DNA from: Mucilaginibacter rubeus
GTDB lineage: Bacteria > Bacteroidota > Bacteroidia > Sphingobacteriales > Sphingobacteriaceae
Direction of reading: 5' to 3'
Assembly: GCF_003286415.2 (NCBI RefSeq)
Contig: NZ_CP043450.1
Location: 6,138,001-6,202,000, forward strand
Length of the DNA: 64,000 nucleotides
Within the stretch, counting starts at the first letter, position 1. Every line of letters starts with the position of its first letter. The notes below the pieces were generated by a model. The model saw only the letters and a list, made by a program, of their open reading frames with translations, did not search any database and was not told the DNA's origin. Positions 43,908-51,904 of this stretch are shown here, piece by piece. Position numbers and translations under genes: made by a program.

Positions 43908-44531
43908 ATGATTTTAGTTGCTGTTATTTGTCTGACTTTTAACGCCCAGGCTCAACACGCAGGCTACACCCAACTCTCTGATCTCACCAAATTCAAACAG
44001 CAGTTTGCCGAAGTTGCCGCGAAAACAAACAGCATTAAAAGCGATTTCACCCAGGAAAAAAACCTGAGCATGCTATCGGAAAAGATTACCTCAAAAGGAA
44101 AATTCTGGTACCGGAAACCCAATATGCTGCGGATGGAATATACCCAGCCATTCAGTTACCTCATGATCCTGAATAAGGATAATGTATACATTAAAGACGG
44201 TCAAAAGGAAAACAAGGTATCCACCCGTTCAAATAAAGTTTTTAAACAGATCAATAAAATTGTGGTCGATTGCATCCAGGGCACAGCCCTTAACAGCGGC
44301 GATTTCAAATCGGCGGTTTATGAAAACAAGGGCACGTACCTGGTTTCGCTTTCGCCGGTTAACAAACAACTGAGCGATTTTTTCAAAACCATTGAAATCA
44401 CCGTAGATAAAAAAGATTATTCGGTAAACGCCATCGAAATGCTGGAAAGCTCGGGCGATAGCACCATCCTGCATTTCACTAATAAAGAGATCAATGCCAA
44501 TATTCCGGATGCGCTTTTTGCTATTAAGTAG
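43908..44531 (+). CDS. LolA-like outer-membrane lipoprotein carrier
   Basis: From the ATG at 43908 this is a 207-residue periplasmic protein with a short signal peptide (MILVAVICLTFNAQA). The LolA-like core contains TNSIKSDFTQEKNLSMLSEKITSKGKFWYRKPNMLRMEYTQP in pieces typical of the family. It could carry a lipid-linked polyene across the periplasm, as suggested for LolA homologues in aryl-polyene loci. The frame is open for 55 more codons, but those are repeat DNA. It overlaps the lipoprotein gene downstream. Confidence 0.85.
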   Translation: MILVAVICLTFNAQAQHAGYTQLSDLTKFKQQFAEVAAKTNSIKSDFTQEKNLSMLSEKITSKGKFWYRKPNMLRMEYTQPFSYLMILNKDNVYIKDGQKENKVSTRSNKVFKQINKIVVDCIQGTALNSGDFKSAVYENKGTYLVSLSPVNKQLSDFFKTIEITVDKKDYSVNAIEMLESSGDSTILHFTNKEINANIPDALFAIK

Positions 44532-45129
44532 TTGCTTGCTCGTGCTGGCCGGCTGCTCATCGGTTTACAAAAACCTGAAACCGGCAGAGGGCAACATACG
44601 TGAGATCAAAAAATTCGCGCCCGATTTCACCAACGTACTTTATAAAACCGAGGTAGATGTTGTAGGCGGTCACCATTTGAGCGGACTTCTGCTTATTAAA
44701 ACCCTGCCCGATAAAAGCGTACGCATGGTATTCAGTAATGAGATGGGCTTCAAATTCTTCGATTTTGAGTTTAAACCCGCCGGCGGCTTTAAGGTATACT
44801 ACATCATTAAGCAGATGGATAAACGTCCGGTGATCATCACCCTGCAAAAAGATTTTGAACTGATAATGATGCGTAAACAAAACCCGGAAATAGGTTATAT
44901 GCGTAAGGATGATAGTTTATTATACTATGTTTTCCCGCAAGAAAAAGGCGCTAATTATTACATTACCAACCAAGCAGGAACAGAACTCATCCGTATGGAG
45001 CGCTCATCCGACAGGCAACCTGTAGTGCAGGCCATTATGCATGATTTTCATGATGGCATTCCCGATACCATAGGCATCAGCCATAAAAACTTTAAATTTA
45101 ATATTGGCCTCAAACGCCTTAAACGATAA
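44509..45129 (+). CDS. Lipoprotein of unknown function in the polyene locus
   Basis: From the ATG at 44509, 206 residues, with a lipoprotein signal (RFLLLSSCLLVLAGC). The mature protein is beta-rich, with SGLLLIKTLPDKSVRMVFSNEMGFKFFDFEF in segments. It overlaps LolA by 23 bp and the dehydratase by 1 bp, so it is fixed in the operon. It may act with LolA as an outer-membrane acceptor, by analogy with LolB; sequence alone does not show this. Confidence 0.82.
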   Translation: MRFLLLSSCLLVLAGCSSVYKNLKPAEGNIREIKKFAPDFTNVLYKTEVDVVGGHHLSGLLLIKTLPDKSVRMVFSNEMGFKFFDFEFKPAGGFKVYYIIKQMDKRPVIITLQKDFELIMMRKQNPEIGYMRKDDSLLYYVFPQEKGANYYITNQAGTELIRMERSSDRQPVVQAIMHDFHDGIPDTIGISHKNFKFNIGLKRLKR

Positions 45130-45488
45130 TGCTCAAAGATACCTTTTTTACTTTCAGCACTCCTGAATTTGATGGCGGTTTGATTAAAACCACCATTACC
45201 CTTAACCCGGCGCATGATATTTTCAAAGGGCATTTTCCGGGCAACCCTGTTGTGCCGGGCGTATGCATGATGCAGATGATTAAAGAGATATTGGAGAGCT
45301 CTTCGAATAAAAAGCTAAAGCTTATTAAGGCCGATAACATCAAGTTTCTATCGTTCATTGATCCTAATCAACACGAGCAGGTTGGGTTGGAGATCAAGAT
45401 CAGCTTGCTTGATGAGCAGCTTAAAGCGGATGCGCAGTTGGTGAATGAAGGAGTTGTATTTTTGAAATTTAAGGGAATTTTTCAATAG
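45129..45488 (+). CDS. 3-hydroxyacyl-ACP dehydratase (FabZ/FabA-like)
   Basis: A 119-residue hot-dog dehydratase. IFKGHFPGNPVVPGVCMMQMIKE is the FabZ/FabA catalytic block with the active-site histidine and the PGV turn. It starts at the last base of the preceding stop codon (TAATG). It would form the double bonds of the polyene together with the FabG reductase. It is the last gene of the plus arm. Confidence 0.9.
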   Translation: MLKDTFFTFSTPEFDGGLIKTTITLNPAHDIFKGHFPGNPVVPGVCMMQMIKEILESSSNKKLKLIKADNIKFLSFIDPNQHEQVGLEIKISLLDEQLKADAQLVNEGVVFLKFKGIFQ

Positions 45489-45508
45489 AAATATGCCACT
45501 CCTTAATT

Positions 45509-45630
45509 CCCTCCCTGGGGAGGGGTGCGAAGGAAACGAGTAGTGGCAGGGAGGGGTTTATCCGCCTTATTTACCGAATAAGCATATTGAAGAAACCCCT
45601 CCCTACACCCTCCCAGGGGAGGGAATCGCA
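45509..45630. repeat. Palindromic repeat family C, copy 2
   Basis: A 120-bp element with arms CCCTCCCTGGGGAGGGG and CCCTCCCAGGGGAGGG. It shares GGTGCGAAGG, AACGAG and GGCAGGG with copy 1. It lies directly after the last biosynthetic gene and might also act as a transcription end. Confidence 0.88.
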
Positions 45631-45662
45631 CATCCCCCGCTCTCGTTGGCTAATGTTAACTA

Positions 45663-46250
45663 TTATTTCTGCCCAACCGCTTTCGCACTTTTACCTAACC
45701 TGATAGCCGCTAATAAGTAATAAAAAGCGCCGAAGGCCGAATATCCTGCCAAATTCACAATACCCATATTAGGCGAATGTGCCATGGCGATGAATGATAC
45801 GCCAGCAAGCATGGACTGGCCGCCGCTCAGTATCATTGGCCACTGGCCGCCAAATTCTTTCCGTCTTTTTAAACCCAATACCAGCTGGATCAACCCTGTT
45901 AATAATGCCCAGGCCCCAAATACAATTAAGGCCGCAGGTACGCCTTTGGTTATAGCAAAACCTACTGTCAAGGTAGTAACAATACTGATGGCAACATTGA
46001 CATACTGCGGTGTTAAGGATGTACCATTACCCTTATTGGCGCGGATATCGAGGAATGTACCTACAACATCCCACAGCGGGTAGATCACCAACAGTACTAC
46101 AGCTGCTGTGTAAGACGTTTTGGCTAACAAGGCTACCAATAATACCCAGGTAACTGAAAATGCTACCCTGATAAAATAAAGTTTGCGTAGCTCGCGCGCT
46201 GTATTAGCCGCGGCTGATGTTTCTATGATCAATGTTTTATTTGCTGACAT
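45663..46250 (-). CDS. DUF308 (HdeD-like) membrane protein
   Basis: From the ATG at 46250, a 195-residue protein with about six transmembrane helices in pairs. The second half (FGAWALLTGLIQLVLGLKRRKEFGGQWPMILSGGQSMLAGVSFI) fits the DUF308/HdeD repeat, known from acid-stress proteins. An upstream in-frame start at 46346 would run through the operator and -7 element and is rejected. The promoter is a near copy of the one in front of the neighbouring Crp/Fnr gene. Confidence 0.85.
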   Translation of the reverse strand: MSANKTLIIETSAAANTARELRKLYFIRVAFSVTWVLLVALLAKTSYTAAVVLLVIYPLWDVVGTFLDIRANKGNGTSLTPQYVNVAISIVTTLTVGFAITKGVPAALIVFGAWALLTGLIQLVLGLKRRKEFGGQWPMILSGGQSMLAGVSFIAMAHSPNMGIVNLAGYSAFGAFYYLLAAIRLGKSAKAVGQK

Positions 46251-46287
46251 GATTTTCAATTTTTTGTTTGTGTCTTGTTTGATGAAG

Positions 46288-46333
46288 CAAAGTTGGGCAC
46301 AAAACGAAGCAGTAATTTTCACCTGGGTGAAAA
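46288..46333 (-). promoter_or_regulatory. Promoter and palindromic operator of the DUF308 gene
   Basis: TTTTCACC-TG-GGTGAAAA (46316-46333) is a perfect 18-bp palindrome, within the 19-base segment CAGTAATTTTCACCTGGGT (46310-46328) that is repeated at 47010-47028. On the minus strand CAACTTTG (46288-46295) is a 7/8 match to TAnnTTTG. The palindrome centre is 36.5 bp from the edge of the -7 element, fitting class II activation near -41. Confidence 0.75.
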
Positions 46334-46366
46334 CTACAGAGGGCATTTGTCAGCGGAATTTCGTTT

Positions 46367-46963
46367 TTAGGGCTTTTGCTGCGATAACCGCTTTTTGATG
46401 CGGGTAAGCGATGGGTTTTTTATGCCGAGGTAGGATGAAATGTGATATGCAGGAATACGGCTTACAATATTGGGGTGCTGGGTTATCATTTTTAAATAAC
46501 GTTCTTCGGCGGTATTGAACATAAATTCTTCGGTACGGGCCTGCGATTGGTTAAAGAATAATTCGGCTATCAGGCGACCGAAGCGTGGCCAGCCGGTTGG
46601 CGTGCCATAAAGATACTGCAGGTCGTTGTAATTGATGGAGATGATCTCGGCATCTTCCATAGCCTGGATATAATAAGCGCAGGGATACTGATTGACAAAA
46701 CTCCGGAAGGATACCAGGAACTGCCGCTCAGAGAAAAAGTAGATATTCTTTTCTTCCTGCGTTTCGGGATGTACATAGTAGATCCGGAACAGGCCTTTGG
46801 TAATCAGCGCCAGATCGGTACATACAATGTTCTGCATGTTAAAAAAATCGCTCTTCTCAATTTTACGGGTGCGCCAGTAAGGCAAACTGACGTTGACATC
46901 GTTTGCCGATAGCTCGGCAAACTTGCCAAGCAAATCGTTCAATACTTCCTGTTTTGATTCCAT
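46367..46963 (-). CDS. Crp/Fnr family transcriptional regulator 2
   Basis: A 198-residue regulator with the CNMP-binding beta-roll (about residues 25-115, including ALITKGLFRIYYVHPETQEEKNIYFFSE), a dimerisation helix and a C-terminal HTH, SRIPAYHISSYLGIKNPSLTRIKKRL. Its recognition helix (IKNPSLTR) lacks the R-E pair of the regulator at 3506, consistent with a different operator. Its own promoter carries CAGTAATTTTCACCTGGGT, shared with the DUF308 gene, so autoregulation is likely. Confidence 0.9.
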   Translation of the reverse strand: MESKQEVLNDLLGKFAELSANDVNVSLPYWRTRKIEKSDFFNMQNIVCTDLALITKGLFRIYYVHPETQEEKNIYFFSERQFLVSFRSFVNQYPCAYYIQAMEDAEIISINYNDLQYLYGTPTGWPRFGRLIAELFFNQSQARTEEFMFNTAEERYLKMITQHPNIVSRIPAYHISSYLGIKNPSLTRIKKRLSQQKP

Positions 46964-46987
46964 ACTGTTAACAAAGCGTAATCATTC

Positions 46988-47028
46988 CAAATATCGGCAC
47001 AAAAAACCACAGTAATTTTCACCTGGGT
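46988..47028 (-). promoter_or_regulatory. Promoter and operator of Crp/Fnr gene 2
   Basis: CAGTAATTTTCACCTGGGT (47010-47028) repeats the DUF308 operator exactly, and GGCACAAAA (46996-47004) is also shared, each exactly 700 bp further on. GATATTTG on the minus strand (46988-46995) is the -7 element at the same spacing. The right half of the palindrome is imperfect here (GGTTAATA). Confidence 0.75.
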
Positions 47029-47132
47029 TAATAACATGAGGTTTTATTTTCTTATTTTACAATCAAACTAAATTGAACAAAAAACAATCACCCAATCAAT
47101 CAACATCATGAAGAAAATAAATACATCTCCCC

Positions 47133-47306
47133 ATGTTAGTGAGTTTGATAGAGATAACCCTCTTCCTGGCAGCCATTATCCTGGCCGTGTCGGGTCCCCG
47201 AAAAAGCAAAAAGAAAGACAGTAACATCAATCCGGACGCGCATTTGCGTTCTGAATATTACGTTACCGAAAACGGGGGATTGGAACATGTAAAAAGCGAA
47301 ATCTAA
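47133..47306 (+). CDS. Possible 57-residue single-pass membrane protein
   Basis: A short frame from the ATG at 47133. It begins MLVSLIEITLFLAAIILAVSG, a clear transmembrane helix, followed by a basic PRKSKKK patch and a polar, acidic tail ending VKSEI. The stop is 44 bp before a strong terminator (47351-47380), indicating a discrete short transcript. It is divergent from Crp/Fnr gene 2 and shares its control region. An overlapping 38-codon frame from 47108 is the alternative. Function is unknown. Confidence 0.5.
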   Translation: MLVSLIEITLFLAAIILAVSGPRKSKKKDSNINPDAHLRSEYYVTENGGLEHVKSEI

Positions 47307-47350
47307 TACCAGGCCAAGCCTCCCGAAACATATCTGAAAATAAAATAGAG

Positions 47351-47380
47351 CCGTCGCTAAACAATTAGCGACGGTTTTTT
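47351..47380 (+). terminator. Rho-independent terminator
   Basis: CCGTCGCTAA (47351-47360), loop ACAA, TTAGCGACGG (47365-47374), then six T. There is no larger gene on the plus strand for it to end, which supports a short transcript from about 47133. Confidence 0.93.
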
Positions 47381-47420
47381 ATTTATTTTACAAACATTAT
47401 AAACCACAACCTGCCCCCGT

Positions 47421-49844
47421 TTGAAACATATCTACAGCGTTCTGTTTTTCAGTTTGATTTATAGCGGCCTGTTTGCCCAGGTAAAAGTATCCGGTAAAGT
47501 AACCGGCGTCTCCCAAAATCCCTTAGTCTTTGCCGTTGTTAATCTGCAACAGCAAGACTCCGAGCAAACCCGGGCGGTACAAACCGATTCGGCTGGTATA
47601 TTCAGTTTTACTGCTGTTGATAAAGGCAATTACAACCTAACCGTCACTTATACCGGCTATCAAACAACCGTGCTTAAATTAAGCCTGCAGCAGGATACTA
47701 CCTTATCCGTTACCCTTGTGGATAATACCACACAGTTAAATGAAGTAAAAGTAACCGCGAGCAAAGCCTCTGTCGAAAATAAAAGCGATAAACTGGTTTA
47801 CAATGTATCTACAAGTGCAACATCTGCCGGGGCGGATGCGCTCACAGTTATTGGCCGTGTACCGGGTGTAAAAGTTGGCGATAACGATTTAAGTATTGTT
47901 GGCAAAGGCAGTGTTAAAGTTATGGTAAACGAACGGTTGGTGCAATTGGCGGGTGCCGATCTGCTCCGTTACCTGCGGTCGTTATCCGCAAGCCAGGTTG
48001 GCACCATCGAACTGATTAAAAATCCGGGGGCCGCTTATGATGCCGAAGGAAACGCCGGGCTTATCAATATCACTTTAAAACATAGCAAAAAGCAGGGCTA
48101 TTCGGGCAGTGTACAGGTAAATCAAAAACAATGGTTGCATAATCCGGCCTCGGTTTATGGCACCAGCAATTACTGGTGGCTTAACGCAAGTGGCGACATC
48201 AATTATAACACGGCCAAACTATCGGCTTATGCCAGTGTAAATGTTGATCATGACCACGAGCTGGAAGGTTTTGAAACCGATATTTATTATCCCAAACAAA
48301 CCTGGCTGCAAACTGATACCGGCAATTACCGCTATCATAATTTAAATTTTATTGCCGGGGCCGATTACCGGTTTAGTCCCAAGGTTACCGCAGGGATAAA
48401 TTACCAGGGCGGAAAAAATACTTATGATGGGTCGGACCATGTGAATAACCCTATCATCAACAACGGCAGCGGCGCTATCGATTCAACGCTGAAAACCTAC
48501 GCCACCTATCACCCGGTAGCCATCAGCAACGCGGTGAACCTGCATAGCACCATCAGCCTGGATACCTCCGGCGCAAAACTGCTGCTTAATGCCGACTATT
48601 TTAATTACTACCGCACCGACCGATCTGATTTTGAAAGCAACACCTACCTTGCCGATGGCACTTTGAATGCCGCCAGTCGCAACCGCTATCACGATACCAA
48701 TAAACAGGATATCAATATTTACACTTTTAAAGCCGATGCCTTTTTGCCTACCAAATACGCCCGTTTTGCTTTTGGCGGTAAATTGAGCTTTATCAACAAT
48801 TACAGTAATGCCTTTTACTATAAAAAAGCTGCTAATGATTCCTTAAGCTATGACCGTAACCTGAGTAACGAGTTTACTTACACCGAAAACACTCAATCGG
48901 TTTATGGCAGTATCAACCGCGAAGATGGTAAATGGAAATACCAGGCCGGCCTGCGTGTTGAACGTACCGAAACCAAAGGTTTTTCGCATACGCTTAATCA
49001 AACTACCATTAACAATTACACCCGGTTGTTCCCCTCGGCAACAGTTAGTTACCAGGCCGGAGTCGACCACAGCCTTGCGCTAAATTTCGGCAGGCGGGTT
49101 AACCGGCCAACATTCTGGAACCTAAACCCATTCAAGAGCCTGTTCACGGCTTACAGTTATGGCGAGGGCAATCCTTACCTCCAGCCCGAATACAATACCA
49201 ATTTTGAACTTTCGCATACCTACAAAAACAGGCTTACATCGGCCATATTTTTAAACGTCACCAACAACGGTTTCAACAACGTAACCATTGCCCGGGCAGA
49301 TACCAACCTGGTTTATACTACGCCGCTCAACTTTATTAAAACTTACCGGCTTGGCATCTCCGAAAATTATTCGATGCAGTTGTTGAGCTGGCTGGATAAT
49401 AATAACCAGTTCACCTTTTACCATACCGATGCAAAATCGGCATTAGCGGCAGTAAAAGGGATCAGCGGGTTCGGGGTCTATATCGCTACCAACAATAATA
49501 TTTATTTTAATGCGGATAAAAGTTTTTCAGGAGCGGTGAATTTCTGGTACCAGTTCCCGGAGATTGACCATATTGGCCGGAGTGATGCCTATTATAAACT
49601 TGATCTCGGTATTAAGGCCTTCGTTTTTAAAAAGAAGGTAGATGTTTCATTTGTGATGAATGATGTTTTCAGGAGCAGCGCTTCGGCAGTTACTACCGTT
49701 GTTAATGGTGTACGGCAAAAATATACCAACTTCCAGATCAACAGGTATGCCCTGGTGGGCATCAGCTATCGTTTTGGGAATAGCTTAACTAAGGCAGAGA
49801 AACAGGATACCGGCAACCAGGACGAGAAAGGCAGGATCCATTAA
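47421..49844 (+). CDS. Outer-membrane beta-barrel protein with carboxypeptidase-like regulatory domain, TTG start
   Basis: An 807-residue TonB-receptor-related protein. A signal peptide (KHIYSVLFFSLIYSGLFAQ) is followed by a carboxypeptidase regulatory domain (VSGKVTGVSQNPLVFAVV, about 22-105), a plug-like region (LNEVKVTASKASVENKSDKLVYNV to GAAYDAEGNAGLINI) and a long OMP_b-brl_3-type barrel. No SusD partner is present. The TTG at 47421 is the only start that keeps the signal peptide. The substrate is unknown. Confidence 0.9.
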   Translation: MKHIYSVLFFSLIYSGLFAQVKVSGKVTGVSQNPLVFAVVNLQQQDSEQTRAVQTDSAGIFSFTAVDKGNYNLTVTYTGYQTTVLKLSLQQDTTLSVTLVDNTTQLNEVKVTASKASVENKSDKLVYNVSTSATSAGADALTVIGRVPGVKVGDNDLSIVGKGSVKVMVNERLVQLAGADLLRYLRSLSASQVGTIELIKNPGAAYDAEGNAGLINITLKHSKKQGYSGSVQVNQKQWLHNPASVYGTSNYWWLNASGDINYNTAKLSAYASVNVDHDHELEGFETDIYYPKQTWLQTDTGNYRYHNLNFIAGADYRFSPKVTAGINYQGGKNTYDGSDHVNNPIINNGSGAIDSTLKTYATYHPVAISNAVNLHSTISLDTSGAKLLLNADYFNYYRTDRSDFESNTYLADGTLNAASRNRYHDTNKQDINIYTFKADAFLPTKYARFAFGGKLSFINNYSNAFYYKKAANDSLSYDRNLSNEFTYTENTQSVYGSINREDGKWKYQAGLRVERTETKGFSHTLNQTTINNYTRLFPSATVSYQAGVDHSLALNFGRRVNRPTFWNLNPFKSLFTAYSYGEGNPYLQPEYNTNFELSHTYKNRLTSAIFLNVTNNGFNNVTIARADTNLVYTTPLNFIKTYRLGISENYSMQLLSWLDNNNQFTFYHTDAKSALAAVKGISGFGVYIATNNNIYFNADKSFSGAVNFWYQFPEIDHIGRSDAYYKLDLGIKAFVFKKKVDVSFVMNDVFRSSASAVTTVVNGVRQKYTNFQINRYALVGISYRFGNSLTKAEKQDTGNQDEKGRIH

Positions 49845-49850
49845 AAGCAA

Positions 49851-49876
49851 AAAGGGAGCTCCTGCGGGCTCCCTTT
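49851..49876. terminator. Terminator between convergent genes
   Basis: AAAGGGAGC (49851-49859) and GCTCCCTTT (49868-49876). On the minus strand the stem is followed by a T-rich run, so it best ends the MXKDX gene; it also follows the outer-membrane gene by 7 bp. Confidence 0.8.
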
Positions 49877-49901
49877 AAACAATCACAAAACAAAAGCAAG
49901 G

Positions 49902-50270
49902 TTACATTTTACCTGAGCTGTCTTTGCCCATTTTACCTTTACTCATTTTACTTTTAGACATTTTATCGTGGTTCATTTTATCTGAACCCATTTTGTCTTT
50001 TGACATTTTATCAGCGCCCATTTTGTCTGATGCCATTTTATCGTGGCTCATTTTGTCCGAACCCATCTTGTCTTTGCCCATTTTGTCCGAAGCCATTTTA
50101 TCATGACTCATTTTGTCTTTACTCATCTTATCCTTTTTCATTTTACCGGTATCACTAAGTAAAACGGTATTATGCAAAGGAGCCGATGTTTTAGCCTGTA
50201 CATTAACTGTAAGGCCGGCAACAGCAAAAATGGCGACAAGTGTGCCTGAAATGATTGATCTGGTTTTCAT
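49902..50270 (-). CDS. Pentapeptide MXKDX repeat protein
   Basis: A 122-residue exported protein with signal peptide ending VNVQA. From about residue 43 to the end it is built of a five-residue unit, mostly K-M-x-x-D (KMSKD, KMSHD, KMASD, KMGSD), about 15 copies, encoded by 15-bp tandem repeats. This is the penta-MXKDX family, of unknown function; the Met/His/Asp content would suit metal binding. The composition is strongly cationic and anionic in alternation. Confidence 0.9.
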   Translation of the reverse strand: MKTRSIISGTLVAIFAVAGLTVNVQAKTSAPLHNTVLLSDTGKMKKDKMSKDKMSHDKMASDKMGKDKMGSDKMSHDKMASDKMGADKMSKDKMGSDKMNHDKMSKSKMSKGKMGKDSSGKM

Positions 50271-50410
50271 GTTTGATTTTTTAAGTTGTTTGCTCCTTAG
50301 TCGTGCCGGGCAACGAAACCTTACAATGTATTTTCATTTTGTTTTCGGTAGATGCCTATTCGCCTCATTCCAAAAAATTTCATGAAATTAGGCCACAATA
50401 AAACTGTTTT

Positions 50411-50737
50411 ATGGAGATCAGCGAAGCACAAAAACTGGTAGATAACTGGATAAAAACAATGGGGATCCGGTACTTTAACGAACTCACCAACACCGCCATC
50501 TTAATGGAAGAGGTTGGTGAAGTAGCCCGCATCATGGCCAGACAATACGGCGAGCAATCATTCAAAAAATCAGATACCGAAGTTAACCTTGCCGATGAAA
50601 TGGCCGACGTGCTTTTCGTGCTCATTTGCCTGGCCAATCAAACCGGCATCGACCTTACCGAAGCTCTTGAAAAAAACATGCAGAAAAAAAGTATCCGAGA
50701 TGCTGAGCGGCATAAAAACAATGAAAAACTGAAATAA
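50411..50737 (+). CDS. MazG-like nucleotide pyrophosphohydrolase
   Basis: A 108-residue all-alpha NTP pyrophosphatase of the MazG/dUTPase superfamily. Metal-binding motifs are MEEVGEVARI (ExxE) and LADEMADVLFVLI (ExxD). Single-domain proteins of this size hydrolyse noncanonical or excess NTPs to NMP and pyrophosphate. It stands alone. Confidence 0.9.
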   Translation: MEISEAQKLVDNWIKTMGIRYFNELTNTAILMEEVGEVARIMARQYGEQSFKKSDTEVNLADEMADVLFVLICLANQTGIDLTEALEKNMQKKSIRDAERHKNNEKLK

Positions 50738-50810
50738 CTAAAATTTAATTTTATTTATTTCATGAAAACAAAATTAAATTCTTTAAAAATTAATTTTAAT
50801 ACAATTTAAT

Positions 50811-50850
50811 AAGGCAAAAGCCGTTTAATCTAAAACAATTAAACAGCCTT
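50811..50850 (+). promoter_or_regulatory. Leader hairpin before the DUF4349 gene
   Basis: AAGGC (50811-50815) pairs with GCCTT (50846-50850), and GTTTAAT (50823-50829) with ATTAAAC (50838-50844). It ends 3 bp before the start codon, so it could control ribosome access. Confidence 0.35.
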
Positions 50851-50853
50851 ATT

Positions 50854-51735
50854 ATGAAAACCTATTTTTTCCTGTCAATAAGTTTTTTGCTTGTACTAAC
50901 CTCATGCAAACATAATACAGAACAAAAAGTAAAGGTGCAAGACGTAGTGTTAGCGCCACCTCCTCCTGTAGAAGAAAAGAGCATTGCAGCTGCTGATCAG
51001 CTGGAAGATAACAATATAGCTAAACCGGCCGCGCCTAATCCTGCCATTGCCGATACCGCCAAAAAGATCATTAAGGAAGGTGATATTCGCTTTGAAACGG
51101 GTAACCCAAAGGCGGCTAAACAAAATATCGTCTCTTCACTAAAAAAGTTAGGCGGTTATCTTGCCGAAGAAAACGAAACCACCAGCAGCGAAACCAATCA
51201 AAAAGAGTATAGCCTCAAGATCAGGGTTCCATCCAAAAACTTCGATGTATTTTTAAACAATTTAACGTCCAGTGCAGACCATATCGAATCAAAGAATATC
51301 CATATCCGCGATGTAACCACGCAGTTTATAGATGTTCGCGCCGAGATCGGCAATAACAAACAGTTAGAACAACGTTATCTGCAACTGGCAGCCAAAGCAA
51401 CCAAAATGACCGATCTGCTGGCGATAGAAGATAAACTGGCCAGTATCCGTACAACCATCGATTCGGCCCAGGGACAACTTAATTACCTGAGCAGCCAGGT
51501 TAGTTACAGCTCGCTTGATATCAGCTTTTATACCCGTCATACAGGAGAAGTAAACACTGGCAACGGCTTTGGTTATAAATTTAAAACCGCACTTGGCGAA
51601 GGCTGGGAAGTTTTACAAAACCTGTTTTTCGCGCTTATAGCATTGTGGCCTTTAATGATAGGCGCTGTCATCCTTCTGCTGCTGATCAGGCGTTGGAAAA
51701 GGCGGAGAAAAGCAAATATTATAAGCGAGGTGTAA
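50854..51735 (+). CDS. DUF4349 lipoprotein
   Basis: A 293-residue protein with lipobox LVLTSC near residue 17, a proline-rich linker (VLAPPPPVEEKS), the DUF4349 domain (about 75-265, with GDIRFETGNPKAAKQ, YSLKIRVPSKNFDVFLNNL and a predicted coiled-coil LLAIEDKLASIRTTIDSAQGQL), and a C-terminal transmembrane helix followed by a basic tail. It is envelope-anchored at both ends; function is unknown. Confidence 0.88.
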   Translation: MKTYFFLSISFLLVLTSCKHNTEQKVKVQDVVLAPPPPVEEKSIAAADQLEDNNIAKPAAPNPAIADTAKKIIKEGDIRFETGNPKAAKQNIVSSLKKLGGYLAEENETTSSETNQKEYSLKIRVPSKNFDVFLNNLTSSADHIESKNIHIRDVTTQFIDVRAEIGNNKQLEQRYLQLAAKATKMTDLLAIEDKLASIRTTIDSAQGQLNYLSSQVSYSSLDISFYTRHTGEVNTGNGFGYKFKTALGEGWEVLQNLFFALIALWPLMIGAVILLLLIRRWKRRRKANIISEV

Positions 51736-51904
51736 AAATTATCGCAAAAGTTAATTTAATATTAAAATTATAAAAACCGAAAATGATAAAAGGTATTACT
51801 TTATGAAGATTTAATTATAAGAGTAGAATCTTTATTAAATTAATTAATAAATGCTTGACAAGTAGAAATTTAACGCTAATTTTAAGCATCCTAATTGATT
51901 GATC

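Noticed and set aside
46251..46346. Longer start of the DUF308 gene at 46346
   Set aside because: It would cover the palindromic operator and the -7 element conserved with the neighbouring promoter.
47108..47224. A 38-codon frame starting MKKINTSPHV
   Set aside because: Polar without known features; the overlapping 57-codon membrane frame fits the terminator and helix pattern better. Not excluded.
49925..50140. Regular short repeats that might be a CRISPR array
   Set aside because: The period is 15 bp without spacers and encodes the MXKDX protein.
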